Origin: Litoribrevibacter albus
GTDB taxonomy: Bacteria; Pseudomonadota; Gammaproteobacteria; Pseudomonadales; Litoribrevibacteraceae
Direction: 5' to 3'
Assembly: GCF_030159995.1 (NCBI RefSeq)
Contig: NZ_BSNM01000016.1
Coordinates: 310,001-374,000, forward strand
Length of the DNA: 64,000 bases
A program made the position numbers and the translations under genes. Under the pieces are notes generated by a model that was not told the DNA's origin, searched no databases, and was given only the letters and a program-made list of their open reading frames with translations. Of the stretch, positions 54,215 to 62,492 are shown piece after piece (the first letter of the stretch is position 1; every line of letters starts with the position of its first letter).

Positions 54215-55210
54215 TTAGGCTGCAACTTTAGCAAACCCTTCGCGATCGTGTGGTTTATCAAAGTCCAGTTTTGGCCCTTCCGGTACTACTCGGGTAGGGT
54301 TGATAGTGGCATGGCTGTAATAGTAATGGCGCTTGATGTGTTCCATATTGACCGTGTCCTTCACGCCCGGTACTTGATACAACTCGCGCACGTAGTTTGA
54401 AATGTGCGGATACTCTTCCAGTCGCTGTTTATTGGTCTTGAAGTGACCGTAATACACCGCATCAAAACGAATCAAGGTCGTAAACAGACGCCAATCCGCT
54501 TCGGTGATTTGATCCCCCACCAAGTAACGTTGCTGGCTTAATCGATCTTCCAGCCAATCCAGTGCATCAAACAAGTCGTTATACGCTTCTTCATACGCAG
54601 CTTGCGTGGTCGCAAACCCGGCACGATACACGCCATTATTGATGCTGTCATAAATCCGCGCGTTCACTTCGTCGATCTCGGCACGCAGTGCCTCGGGATA
54701 GAAGTCCTGAGTGTCACCGGTAAGGCCATTGAAGGCACTGTTGAACATCCGAATGATCTCTGCCGACTCATTGCTGACGATGGTTTCGGTCTTTTTATCC
54801 CACAACACTGGCACCGTCACACGCCCGGTGTAATCCGGCTTAGCCTTGGTGTAAAGCTGATGCATGAATTCAAATCCGTACAGTGGATCATTAATCTCAC
54901 GCTCGGGATAGGTCTTTAGTTCCCAGCCGTTATCCAGCATGTCCGGACTGACTACGGTTACGTCGATATACTCTTCCAAGCCTTTCAGAGCACGGAAAAT
55001 CAAAGTGCGATGCGCCCAAGGACAAGCTAATGAGACATACAGATGATAACGACCTTTTTCCGCTTTAAAGCCCGCCTCTCCGGTTGGCCCTGCTGAGCCA
55101 TCTTCCGTCACCCAGCTGTGAAATTTGCTCGCTTCACGCACGAACTTTCCTTCTGAAGACTTTGTGTCATACCACTGATCAACCCATTTACCTTCAACCA
55201 ATAAGCCCAT
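54215..55210 (-). CDS. Glutathionyl-hydroquinone reductase (YqjG-like)
   Basis: 331-aa xi-class glutathione transferase reducing glutathionyl-hydroquinones. The catalytic Cys63 lies in SLACPWAHRT, followed by the thioredoxin-like N-domain and a helical C-domain (TEADWRLFTTLIRFDAVYYGHFK). The length matches the family. The promoter region upstream contains an array of 16-bp repeats. Located next to a DoxX-family gene, a common stress-defence neighbourhood. Confidence 0.93.
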   Translation of the reverse strand: MGLLVEGKWVDQWYDTKSSEGKFVREASKFHSWVTEDGSAGPTGEAGFKAEKGRYHLYVSLACPWAHRTLIFRALKGLEEYIDVTVVSPDMLDNGWELKTYPEREINDPLYGFEFMHQLYTKAKPDYTGRVTVPVLWDKKTETIVSNESAEIIRMFNSAFNGLTGDTQDFYPEALRAEIDEVNARIYDSINNGVYRAGFATTQAAYEEAYNDLFDALDWLEDRLSQQRYLVGDQITEADWRLFTTLIRFDAVYYGHFKTNKQRLEEYPHISNYVRELYQVPGVKDTVNMEHIKRHYYYSHATINPTRVVPEGPKLDFDKPHDREGFAKVAA

Positions 55211-55234
55211 AGCAATCTTTCCTTCAACGTATAT

Positions 55235-55322
55235 GTATGATTAACAATATGTACGATTAACAATGTATTTGTATGATTAGCAATGTGTACGATTAACAAT
55301 GTATTTGTATGATTAGCAATGT
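55235..55322. repeat. Five 16-bp repeats, including two perfect 36-bp tandem units
   Basis: GTAYGATTARCAATRT copies lie at 55235-55250, 55251-55266, 55271-55286, 55287-55302 and 55307-55322. The 36-bp segments 55251-55286 and 55287-55322 are identical. The array is directly upstream of the glutathionyl-hydroquinone reductase gene (minus strand) and could work as a multi-site operator. Confidence 0.9.
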
Positions 55323-55342
55323 GTCTGAAATAGGATCAAAGC

Positions 55343-55367
55343 TAAGGCTTCTGATTATTCAGAAGCC
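55343..55367 (-). terminator. Terminator overlapping the DoxX stop
   Basis: GGCTTCTGA (55346-55354) pairs perfectly with TCAGAAGCC (55359-55367) around TTAT; on the minus strand it begins before the stop codon. Downstream T-content is moderate. Confidence 0.5.
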
Positions 55368-55816
55368 AAACGTTTAGCGATGATGTTATCAATTGACAAA
55401 CTTCCTGCCCCGGCAAAGATCAATGAAACGGACGCCGCCAATAACGCCAAACCGAACTCGTAGCCGTTGTTACTCAAGAACAACCCGTTTTCTAAATGCA
55501 CAGTGACAATAGCCACCAGCAAAGTTAATGCTGCTACGACGGCCGCTGGACGAGTCAGAAAACCAAGAATCAAGGCCAAACCACCAAAGAACTCAGCAGA
55601 ACCCGCCAATAACGCCATCAAATAACCTGGTTCTAGGCCAATCGACGCCATCCACTGACCTGTCCCTTCCAAGCCATAGCCCCCAAAGGCACCAAACAAT
55701 TTTTGGGCACCATGGGCCAGTAAGATAATTCCGACCGGAATACGCAATGCCAGCGATGCAATACCTGCGTCAGTTGCTAAAAGTTGTTGGAAGAATGTTT
55801 TGTTTAATGTGGTCAT
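55355..55816 (-). CDS. DoxX-family membrane protein
   Basis: 153-aa inner-membrane protein with four transmembrane helices (about 20-40, 50-70, 76-95, 115-135 in the 153-aa form), including the DoxX-type pattern GIILLAHGAQKLFGAFGG and FFGGLALILGFLTRPAA. DoxX proteins may take part in redox/sulfur metabolism or oxidative-stress membrane complexes. The ATG at 55816 has GGAGA 6 nt upstream. It is monocistronic on the minus strand. Confidence 0.9.
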   Translation of the reverse strand: MTTLNKTFFQQLLATDAGIASLALRIPVGIILLAHGAQKLFGAFGGYGLEGTGQWMASIGLEPGYLMALLAGSAEFFGGLALILGFLTRPAAVVAALTLLVAIVTVHLENGLFLSNNGYEFGLALLAASVSLIFAGAGSLSIDNIIAKRLASE

Positions 55817-55944
55817 GATCGTCTCCAAAGATTGTTTGTGTGCGCCGTAACGCGATAACAACCATAATAGACATCGATCACTTCGATTAAAAATACAATA
55901 AATAGACAGAATTAATCTATTTAACTGATATTTATTTAAAGCCT

Positions 55945-56532
55945 TTACTTAAGATCTTTGGTTAAACTAAACGCCCCTCGAAGCTCCCCCACGGAGAACC
56001 CCGTCGCCTGATCCTGTGGATACAGCGACTTAATGTGTTGCTGCAATTGAGGATTCATCTCTGACCCATGGCAGGCAAGACACACAGCCCCGGTTGGAAT
56101 CGCTTTCATGTATCGGAATTCTTTATTCACCACGTCAGCGTATTCAAGCGTCTGAGGATCTGTGCCGTTAGCCAACTGGGTTTCAAATGTCTTAAGAACC
56201 TCTTGCTCCCATAGCTCAGGCCGATTGGCCGGGTTACGGACTTTGAGCGCCGTTCGAGACACCTTCCACCCTTCTGTACTGACTGATTCCGCAATGGCCG
56301 GAGCCTCAAGATTGCACACAGTAACCGCACTGATAGCGCCTTCTGACTGCAGCGTTTGCTTTAAGGTCTGTTTGAGTTGTTTACCAAAGGCTTTGACTTT
56401 AGTCCGGGCTTCCACCGTTAGATCACCGAGCGATGCCTCTGCTGGCTGCGCTTCTTGTGCTATCACCGTTAGAGGAACACTTAACAAACCACATAGAACT
56501 ACCGCATAAGAACTGTTCGCTCGTAATTTCAT
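55945..56532 (-). CDS. DUF3365 c-type heme protein
   Basis: 195-aa secreted protein with a signal peptide (VVLCGLLSVPLTVIAQ) and one heme-binding motif, C151-L-A-C-H155, at the C-terminal side of a DUF3365/Tll0287-like domain. The preceding helical segment is typical of the fold. It would be a periplasmic cytochrome-type sensor. The chemoreceptor 1.9 kb away carries the same heme domain, and may share its input. Confidence 0.87.
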   Translation of the reverse strand: MKLRANSSYAVVLCGLLSVPLTVIAQEAQPAEASLGDLTVEARTKVKAFGKQLKQTLKQTLQSEGAISAVTVCNLEAPAIAESVSTEGWKVSRTALKVRNPANRPELWEQEVLKTFETQLANGTDPQTLEYADVVNKEFRYMKAIPTGAVCLACHGSEMNPQLQQHIKSLYPQDQATGFSVGELRGAFSLTKDLK

Positions 56533-56957
56533 AACTTACCCTTAATATTAGATATAGCTAATTTAGATATAACTTATACATTAAGTACTGGTCATAAATC
56601 AAGCAAAGACTAAAGACCTGCAAAGGAAACACAGACAAGTTCCCACACAGAGTTAGAAATGGCACAGCCCCATTAGGCTCTTTCTGACAGGCCGTTTATG
56701 ACAGGCCCGTGATGAGCGGTTCTTGATAACAGGAAGGTCGCTTTAAGCACGCAGGCTTGGTTCGCCGTTAAAAGAAATCAGGATGAGGAAAAAGAAGGAC
56801 AATACAGTGAAAGCAGGAAGCTTCACCCCATGATGATACTTATTCTTGTGATCCCATCGTTTGGCGACACCATCGTTTGGCGACACCATCGTTTGGTGAC
56901 ATCATCGTTTGGTGACCCACAGAATAAATATCATCCTGGACTGACAGAGTTTTATGA
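56533..56957. other. 425-nt intergenic region with 16-bp repeats
   Basis: Contains the four-copy 16-bp tandem array near its 3' end and otherwise no gene that I can support. The stop of the DUF4382 gene follows directly at 56958. Confidence 0.5.
56855..56918. repeat. Tandem repeat, 16-bp unit
   Basis: Four consecutive 16-mers of CATCGTTTGGYGACAY/CCC form start at 56855, 56871, 56887 and 56903. They lie in the 425-nt gap between the DUF3365 and DUF4382 genes. Confidence 0.9.
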
Positions 56958-57845
56958 TTAGAAGTTCAGCGTTTCAGTCGCACCAGCGGCCAGAGTCACG
57001 TCAGAGGTTCCATTAAAGGTTAAAACTTCATCTACCTCAGAGTCGTCTGCATCACAGGTATAACTCAAGGTGTAATCACCCGCTTCCAGGAAGGCCGCAG
57101 TGTAGCTATAGACACCACCTTCTTCACTGAAGTTAACAGAAGCCGAACTCAAGGGTTCAGGATCGGTGCCATCCAAATCGTCAGGCGTTACACCTGCACC
57201 GGAGAACACATACACCACACCACTGTAGGTATTTGCATCAGCACACTGCGCTGCAATCACGTTAGCATCCACTTCACCCGAAATGGTGCCCACCTCGGTG
57301 TCGTCCACTAACCGCAGAGACGGTCTTAACTTGTAGTCCCCGTTTGCAAGCACCACGGATTTTCTGAGATCAAAATCGATGGTGTAATTTGCATTGCCAG
57401 ATGCCGTAATGGTAAAGCCGGAATTCAGTTTCAAGCCGGATTGAGAACCGCTTGGAATATCCAGCTCATACTGAGTGCCACCAATCTGGATGTAGGAATC
57501 CATGACATTATCTTCTTCGGCATTCACCGCCAGACGTATCCAGTTATAGTTGCCGGCTTCCAATGACTGATCACTCAGTAACTCCGCAGAACTACCATTC
57601 TGTTGCGCTAACAGATCAATGGTCTTTGGTGTATCGAAGGTGATAGTAATGGACTCGCCATCAGCGGGTTTAAGTTCAACACCGGTAAATTCCACTACCA
57701 CGTTCTCAGCATCATCCACAGGAGCATCGGTAACCGATAATGAAAATGAGCCTTTTTCAGAAGAGCTTGAACTGCTGCCCCCGCCACAACCGGTTACAGC
57801 TAGTGGAAGAACGGCCAACAGAGGTAAATACTTAATTGCAGACAT
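56958..57845 (-). CDS. DUF4382 lipoprotein
   Basis: 295-aa secreted lipoprotein. The signal ends in VTGC with lipidated Cys near residue 20, then a Ser/Gly spacer. The DUF4382 domain (about residues 30-200) begins FSLSVTDAPVDDAENVVVEFTGVELKPA as spaced segments and ends in DFDLRKSVVLANGDYKLRP. A strand-rich C-terminal domain follows. The ATG at 57845 has GGAG 8 nt upstream; a longer frame to 57905 exists. DUF4382 function is unknown, but carbohydrate or surface binding is suspected for related proteins. Confidence 0.85.
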   Translation of the reverse strand: MSAIKYLPLLAVLPLAVTGCGGGSSSSSSEKGSFSLSVTDAPVDDAENVVVEFTGVELKPADGESITITFDTPKTIDLLAQQNGSSAELLSDQSLEAGNYNWIRLAVNAEEDNVMDSYIQIGGTQYELDIPSGSQSGLKLNSGFTITASGNANYTIDFDLRKSVVLANGDYKLRPSLRLVDDTEVGTISGEVDANVIAAQCADANTYSGVVYVFSGAGVTPDDLDGTDPEPLSSASVNFSEEGGVYSYTAAFLEAGDYTLSYTCDADDSEVDEVLTFNGTSDVTLAAGATETLNF

Positions 57846-58038
57846 CAACAAACTCCATACTTTAAATCTAGAAACAGTACAGATACGACCAGAAGAGGTA
57901 TCCATTATTTCTTACAAGTGTTCCATACAAGTATAGTTGGTGTCGGCAGGGCCTGAGTGCAAAGAAGATAAACGCTTTTGTAACCAGCGGTTAGCTTACG
58001 GTTTCTTTATGAATTATTGTGGACAAGCTCACAATCGA

Positions 58039-58073
58039 CCGCTTTACATCCTTTAGGACAGAGCATAAAGCGG
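58039..58073 (-). terminator. Possible terminator of RND operon
   Basis: CCGCTTTA (58039-58046) pairs perfectly with TAAAGCGG (58066-58073), 11 nt beyond the permease stop on the minus strand. It lacks a clear T-run. Confidence 0.4.
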
Positions 58074-58083
58074 GCAGTAAGCA

Positions 58084-61000
58084 TTACACCAAATTTTCCA
58101 GCGGCTTTTTGGAAGGAGGTTCTTCACCTCGGAAGAAGGCTTTGATTCTCACGATGCCCGTTTTTACATCCTCCAAAATCAGATAGTGACATGGAATCAG
58201 GATCAAGGTGATAAAGGTCGCAAACAACACCCCAAAGCCTAACGAGATCGCCATTGGGATCAGGAACTGCGCCTGCGTACTGGTTTCAAACAACAGCGGC
58301 AAGAGCCCCAGGAAGGTCGTTAATGACGTCAGAATCACCGGACGGAAACGCGCCGCGCCGGATTCTCGCACAGCCATTTCAATCGGCATGCCCTCTTTGA
58401 CTTTACGATTGATGAAATCCACCAGCACCAGGCTGTCATTCACCACAATGCCCACCAGCGCCATCATACCCATGATACTCATCATCGACAGATCTATGCC
58501 CATTAACCAGTGACCACCAATGGCACCGATGAAGGCAAAGGGAATCACCGACATCACAATGAACGGCTGGCTGTAGGAACCAAACGGAATGGCGAGCAAG
58601 GTATAAATCGCAAACAACACCAACGCTCCACCCCAAAGAATGGTGGTAAAGGAATCCCTTTGTTCCGCCGCTTCCCCTTCCAACGACACTTGTACGCGAG
58701 GATACTGAAGCAACAGTTCATCCAGATAACCCACTAGGTCTTCGGTAAGCAGCGTCATATTGACCGAAGTCTTGTCGATGTCAGCGATGACATTGACTGC
58801 ACGGTCTTGTTCAACGTGGTAAATGGTTGAAGGCGAACGCCCCCAGGTGGCTACCGCAATATCACCAAAGCGCGTTTGATCACCACTTGGCGTGGTAATC
58901 AGCAGTTCATCCAGATCCGATAAAGAGGCCCGTTCTTCGACCGGATACCGTACCATCACTCGGATGTCGTCCCGCCCTCGCTGAATGCGTTGGGCTTCAT
59001 TACCGTAAAACGCCTGGCGTACCTGTCGGGTGACGTCACTGAGTGTAAAGCCCAAGAGTTCGGCTTCGGGCAGCAAGGTAATTTGAAGTTCTTGCTTGCC
59101 ATCAGAGAGGTTGTCACTGATATCAAACACCCCTTCGTAGGTCGCCAACCTGGCTTTCACCTTATCAGCCACGTCGTTTAAGGCATTAATATCCTGACTG
59201 ACCAATTGAACGTCGATCGGGTCCCCCGGACGGCCGATTTCTGCCCGGAAGTTAAGCTGATCGACACCGACAATCGGGCCAATATTTTCACGCCATTCGC
59301 GAACCAAAGTGGCACTGTCTATCGACAAGGAGCGATGCTCTGGCGGCATGATCTCGAAACGTACCGCTCCGACGTGAGATTGTCCCGAAGAACTGCCCCG
59401 GGCAACTCCCTCGGTGGCTAATACGTTTTCAATAATGCTTTCCCCGGTCACAGGGTCAATGTACTTGGCTTGTAAATCAAAGGCGGCTTGCTCAATCCGG
59501 CGCACCACCTTTTGTGTTTCCACCAGCGGCGTTCCTTCTTCCATATACAGAGTGGCACGAGCCGTTTCACTTTGAATTCGCGGGAAGAACACAAACCGGG
59601 TCCACCCTTGAGAAATCAACCCAATGGTTACCACAAACACACATACAAAAGTAAACCAGGTCAAATAACGTCGGTTCAGGCAAGCATTCACCACTGGTCG
59701 ATAGATATGCTGAACGAACCAGACTAAGCCATTCGCGCAGGATCGCTGAAGGCGCACCAGTAAGGGTGGTCGACTGCCATAATCTTTCAGTTGTTTGATG
59801 TGTTTTAGGTGAGCAGGAAGAATTAACTTACTTTCAAGTAAGGAGAACAGCAGCACCGGAATCACCACAAAAGCCACTTGAGCAAACAGCACACTCAACC
59901 GACCTTCAATGAAGACGAACGGTAAAAACGCCACCACCGTCGTTAAGATGCCGAAGACCACTGGCACCGACACTTCTTTGGTACCATTAATCGCAGCCGC
60001 CAGCCCGTTGGGGTCCCGACTGTAATGACTGTAAATGTTTTCACCGGTGACGATGGCATCGTCCACCACGATCCCCAACACCAGAATGAAACCAAACAAA
60101 CTGAGCACGTTAACCGTTACCCCCAAATACGGCATCAAAGCAAATGCACCCATGAAGGTCACAGGGATACCGACCACCACCCAGAACGCAATGACCGGTC
60201 GTAAAAACAAGCCCAATAAGATACTGACCAGCAACGCCCCTTGCCAGGCATTGGTCAACAAGGTCTGGATGCGGGCACGAATGATCGAAGCATCATCATC
60301 CCAGATACCGATATCAATGTTCGGCGGGAAACGTTCACGATTGTCTTCGAGATACGCGTGAACAGCATCGGACACCTGAATGGCACTCTCATCACCCACA
60401 CGGTAGACATTGACCACGGCCGCCAGTTTTCCATTAAAACGGGTAAAGATCGGGTCTTCTTCGAAACCGTCATCGATGGTTGCTAACTCCCCTAAAGTCA
60501 GCTCTGAGCCGTCTTCAAATCGCTTCACCACGATGCTGGAAAATTGGCCGTAATAATACGCTTGCGCCTTGGCGCGCAGTAAAATCTCACCCGACGGAGA
60601 ACGAATACGACCTGCTGACAAATCAATGGATTGAGCCTGAATCACACTCGCCACATCATTCAAGGTCAATCCAAACTGACGCAACTTATGTTCAGACACC
60701 TCAATGCCGATTTCATAAGGGCGAACGCCCTCAAGGTCTGTCTGTGTCAGCTCAGGCAAGCGAACTAATTCATCCCGAACCTGACGGGCTAATTCATTCA
60801 GTTCTTTCTCATCTAGATCCCCGAACACCACCACGCTTAATACTTCCCGTTTGATCAACGGACGTTCCACGACCGGACGCTCCGCATCGGCCGGTAAGGT
60901 CGACAAGGCATCGACACGGGATTTGATATCATTCAATAGCTTCTGAGGGTCCGCCCCTGCTCGGACCTCGGCAGTTACGGTGGCCGAGCCTTCCGAAGCG

Positions 61001-61245
61001 CGCGAAGACAAAGACTCGATGTCCGGTAAATCGGCAATCGCCTCTTCAATCTTATTCACCACTCCGGTTTCCATGTCTTCCGGTGTTGCGGCACGATAAG
61101 CCACCGAGACATTTACCGTTTCCAGCTCAAAGGTCGGGAAGACTTCCACAGGCACCAATCGCAGCATGGTGAAAACACCCGCAATGACGATCATCAACAG
61201 GAGTAAATTCGCCGCCACATGGTTACGGGCAAACCAGGCAATCAT
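58084..61245 (-). CDS. RND-family efflux permease (AcrB type)
   Basis: 1053-aa inner-membrane proton antiporter that expels substrates through the tripartite pump. Twelve transmembrane helices are split by two large periplasmic loops (about residues 35-335 and 560-865). The proton-relay pair Asp395-Asp396 lies in VLGIVVDDAIV. Its start overlaps the adaptor stop by 4 nt, so it is the last gene of the operon. Substrate (drug, solvent or lipid-like) cannot be told from sequence. Confidence 0.94.
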   Translation of the reverse strand: MIAWFARNHVAANLLLLMIVIAGVFTMLRLVPVEVFPTFELETVNVSVAYRAATPEDMETGVVNKIEEAIADLPDIESLSSRASEGSATVTAEVRAGADPQKLLNDIKSRVDALSTLPADAERPVVERPLIKREVLSVVVFGDLDEKELNELARQVRDELVRLPELTQTDLEGVRPYEIGIEVSEHKLRQFGLTLNDVASVIQAQSIDLSAGRIRSPSGEILLRAKAQAYYYGQFSSIVVKRFEDGSELTLGELATIDDGFEEDPIFTRFNGKLAAVVNVYRVGDESAIQVSDAVHAYLEDNRERFPPNIDIGIWDDDASIIRARIQTLLTNAWQGALLVSILLGLFLRPVIAFWVVVGIPVTFMGAFALMPYLGVTVNVLSLFGFILVLGIVVDDAIVTGENIYSHYSRDPNGLAAAINGTKEVSVPVVFGILTTVVAFLPFVFIEGRLSVLFAQVAFVVIPVLLFSLLESKLILPAHLKHIKQLKDYGSRPPLLVRLQRSCANGLVWFVQHIYRPVVNACLNRRYLTWFTFVCVFVVTIGLISQGWTRFVFFPRIQSETARATLYMEEGTPLVETQKVVRRIEQAAFDLQAKYIDPVTGESIIENVLATEGVARGSSSGQSHVGAVRFEIMPPEHRSLSIDSATLVREWRENIGPIVGVDQLNFRAEIGRPGDPIDVQLVSQDINALNDVADKVKARLATYEGVFDISDNLSDGKQELQITLLPEAELLGFTLSDVTRQVRQAFYGNEAQRIQRGRDDIRVMVRYPVEERASLSDLDELLITTPSGDQTRFGDIAVATWGRSPSTIYHVEQDRAVNVIADIDKTSVNMTLLTEDLVGYLDELLLQYPRVQVSLEGEAAEQRDSFTTILWGGALVLFAIYTLLAIPFGSYSQPFIVMSVIPFAFIGAIGGHWLMGIDLSMMSIMGMMALVGIVVNDSLVLVDFINRKVKEGMPIEMAVRESGAARFRPVILTSLTTFLGLLPLLFETSTQAQFLIPMAISLGFGVLFATFITLILIPCHYLILEDVKTGIVRIKAFFRGEEPPSKKPLENLV

Positions 61246-62492
61246 GGCGTGACTCCTGTACCACGAATTGAGTCCTGAGAGGTATCAGGCTTCTCCGTCT
61301 TTGCCAATAGCTCGCCATCGCGTTTTATGACCGCGACTTTTGTCCCTGAAATGGCATAACTCAACGGCGAGGACACCACTTCATCATTTTCAGAAAGCTG
61401 CTCTTTCAAAGCCGAATCCAGCTCAACCACGACGACATTTTTATCCTGCCAGGCAATCTCGACGTTTTGTTTTTGCAAACGCTGATCGGTCACTTTCCAC
61501 ACGTACTCGCCGTCGACCAACGCCGTTCGTGGCAACACAATCACATCATGCAACTGTTTGCCCTGAATTCGAGCCACCGCATAATCACCTGGCAACAACG
61601 GCCACTGACTGTTCTCTTGCGGTTCAATCTCGGCGATCAATTGTAATTGACGGCTTTGAGCGTCCACTTCACCGCCATCCCGAACAATACGCGCCTGCCA
61701 GAGTTGACTATGATGGCCTTCACCCACTTCCAACAGCACATTATTTAATTCACTTAGCTGGGTGCCGTTTTCAATGGAACGCCAATCCAGCAACGGACGC
61801 CAGCGCGCAGAAACGGGTAAGGTAATTTCCAGACGAAGACCTGAGATTTCGGCCAATTGATAGCCAGGCGTCACATAGTGCCCAAGATCCACCGACTGAC
61901 TGAGCACAAAGCCATCAAACGGTGCCTGAATTCGGGTTCGTTCCAGATCCAGTTTTGCTTTATCCAGTTGTGCTCTGGAGGAAACCAACGCCGCCTCTGC
62001 CGCCGCCAATTGCGGTTTACGCAACACCAAATCCGGCGGTTCGGACGCCTGATTTAATGTTTTGGATAATCGCTGCCAATCGCGCAACGCCTGTTCTGCC
62101 TTGGCCTTTTCTTCATCCAGCGCCAACTGCGCCTGGCGCAGATTGGCTTCGGCCAGTGTCACAGCAACCTCATAATCTCTCGGGTCAATGGTTAGTAACC
62201 AATCGCCCTGCTTAAAACGACCGCCTTTGCGTAGCTGTTCGGAAATTGCCACCACAGTCCCTGACACTTCCGCAGCCAAGGTCGATTCTGTCTGAGCTTT
62301 CACTAGCCCGCGACTGGGCATCTCTACCTGATAGGAAGACACCTTAGCCATCACAGTTTCCACCTGAATCACGGTTTCAGCCTTTGGCGGGCGTTTCTTT
62401 GCGTCCGGTTTCAACGCCACCAACGAATAGAGAATCAAGGCAGTCAATGCAATGACTAACACAGGTAACGACAAACGAATCAATTTCGACAT
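61242..62492 (-). CDS. RND periplasmic adaptor protein (MFP)
   Basis: 416-aa membrane-fusion protein. An N-terminal signal anchor (LSLPVLVIALTALILYSLVAL) precedes a lipoyl/barrel-sandwich domain (AEVSGTVVAISEQLRKGG) and a long alpha-helical hairpin (about residues 110-180, rich in A/E/K), then the matching lipoyl half (RIQAPFDGFVLSQSVDLGHYV) and beta-barrel. It connects the RND permease to the outer-membrane channel. It begins 1 nt after the channel stop region. Confidence 0.93.
   Translation of the reverse strand: MSKLIRLSLPVLVIALTALILYSLVALKPDAKKRPPKAETVIQVETVMAKVSSYQVEMPSRGLVKAQTESTLAAEVSGTVVAISEQLRKGGRFKQGDWLLTIDPRDYEVAVTLAEANLRQAQLALDEEKAKAEQALRDWQRLSKTLNQASEPPDLVLRKPQLAAAEAALVSSRAQLDKAKLDLERTRIQAPFDGFVLSQSVDLGHYVTPGYQLAEISGLRLEITLPVSARWRPLLDWRSIENGTQLSELNNVLLEVGEGHHSQLWQARIVRDGGEVDAQSRQLQLIAEIEPQENSQWPLLPGDYAVARIQGKQLHDVIVLPRTALVDGEYVWKVTDQRLQKQNVEIAWQDKNVVVVELDSALKEQLSENDEVVSSPLSYAISGTKVAVIKRDGELLAKTEKPDTSQDSIRGTGVTP

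Noticed and set aside
55235-55322. Possible CRISPR array
   Set aside because: The repeats are directly adjacent with at most 4 nt between them and no distinct spacers, so they are a tandem array rather than CRISPR.
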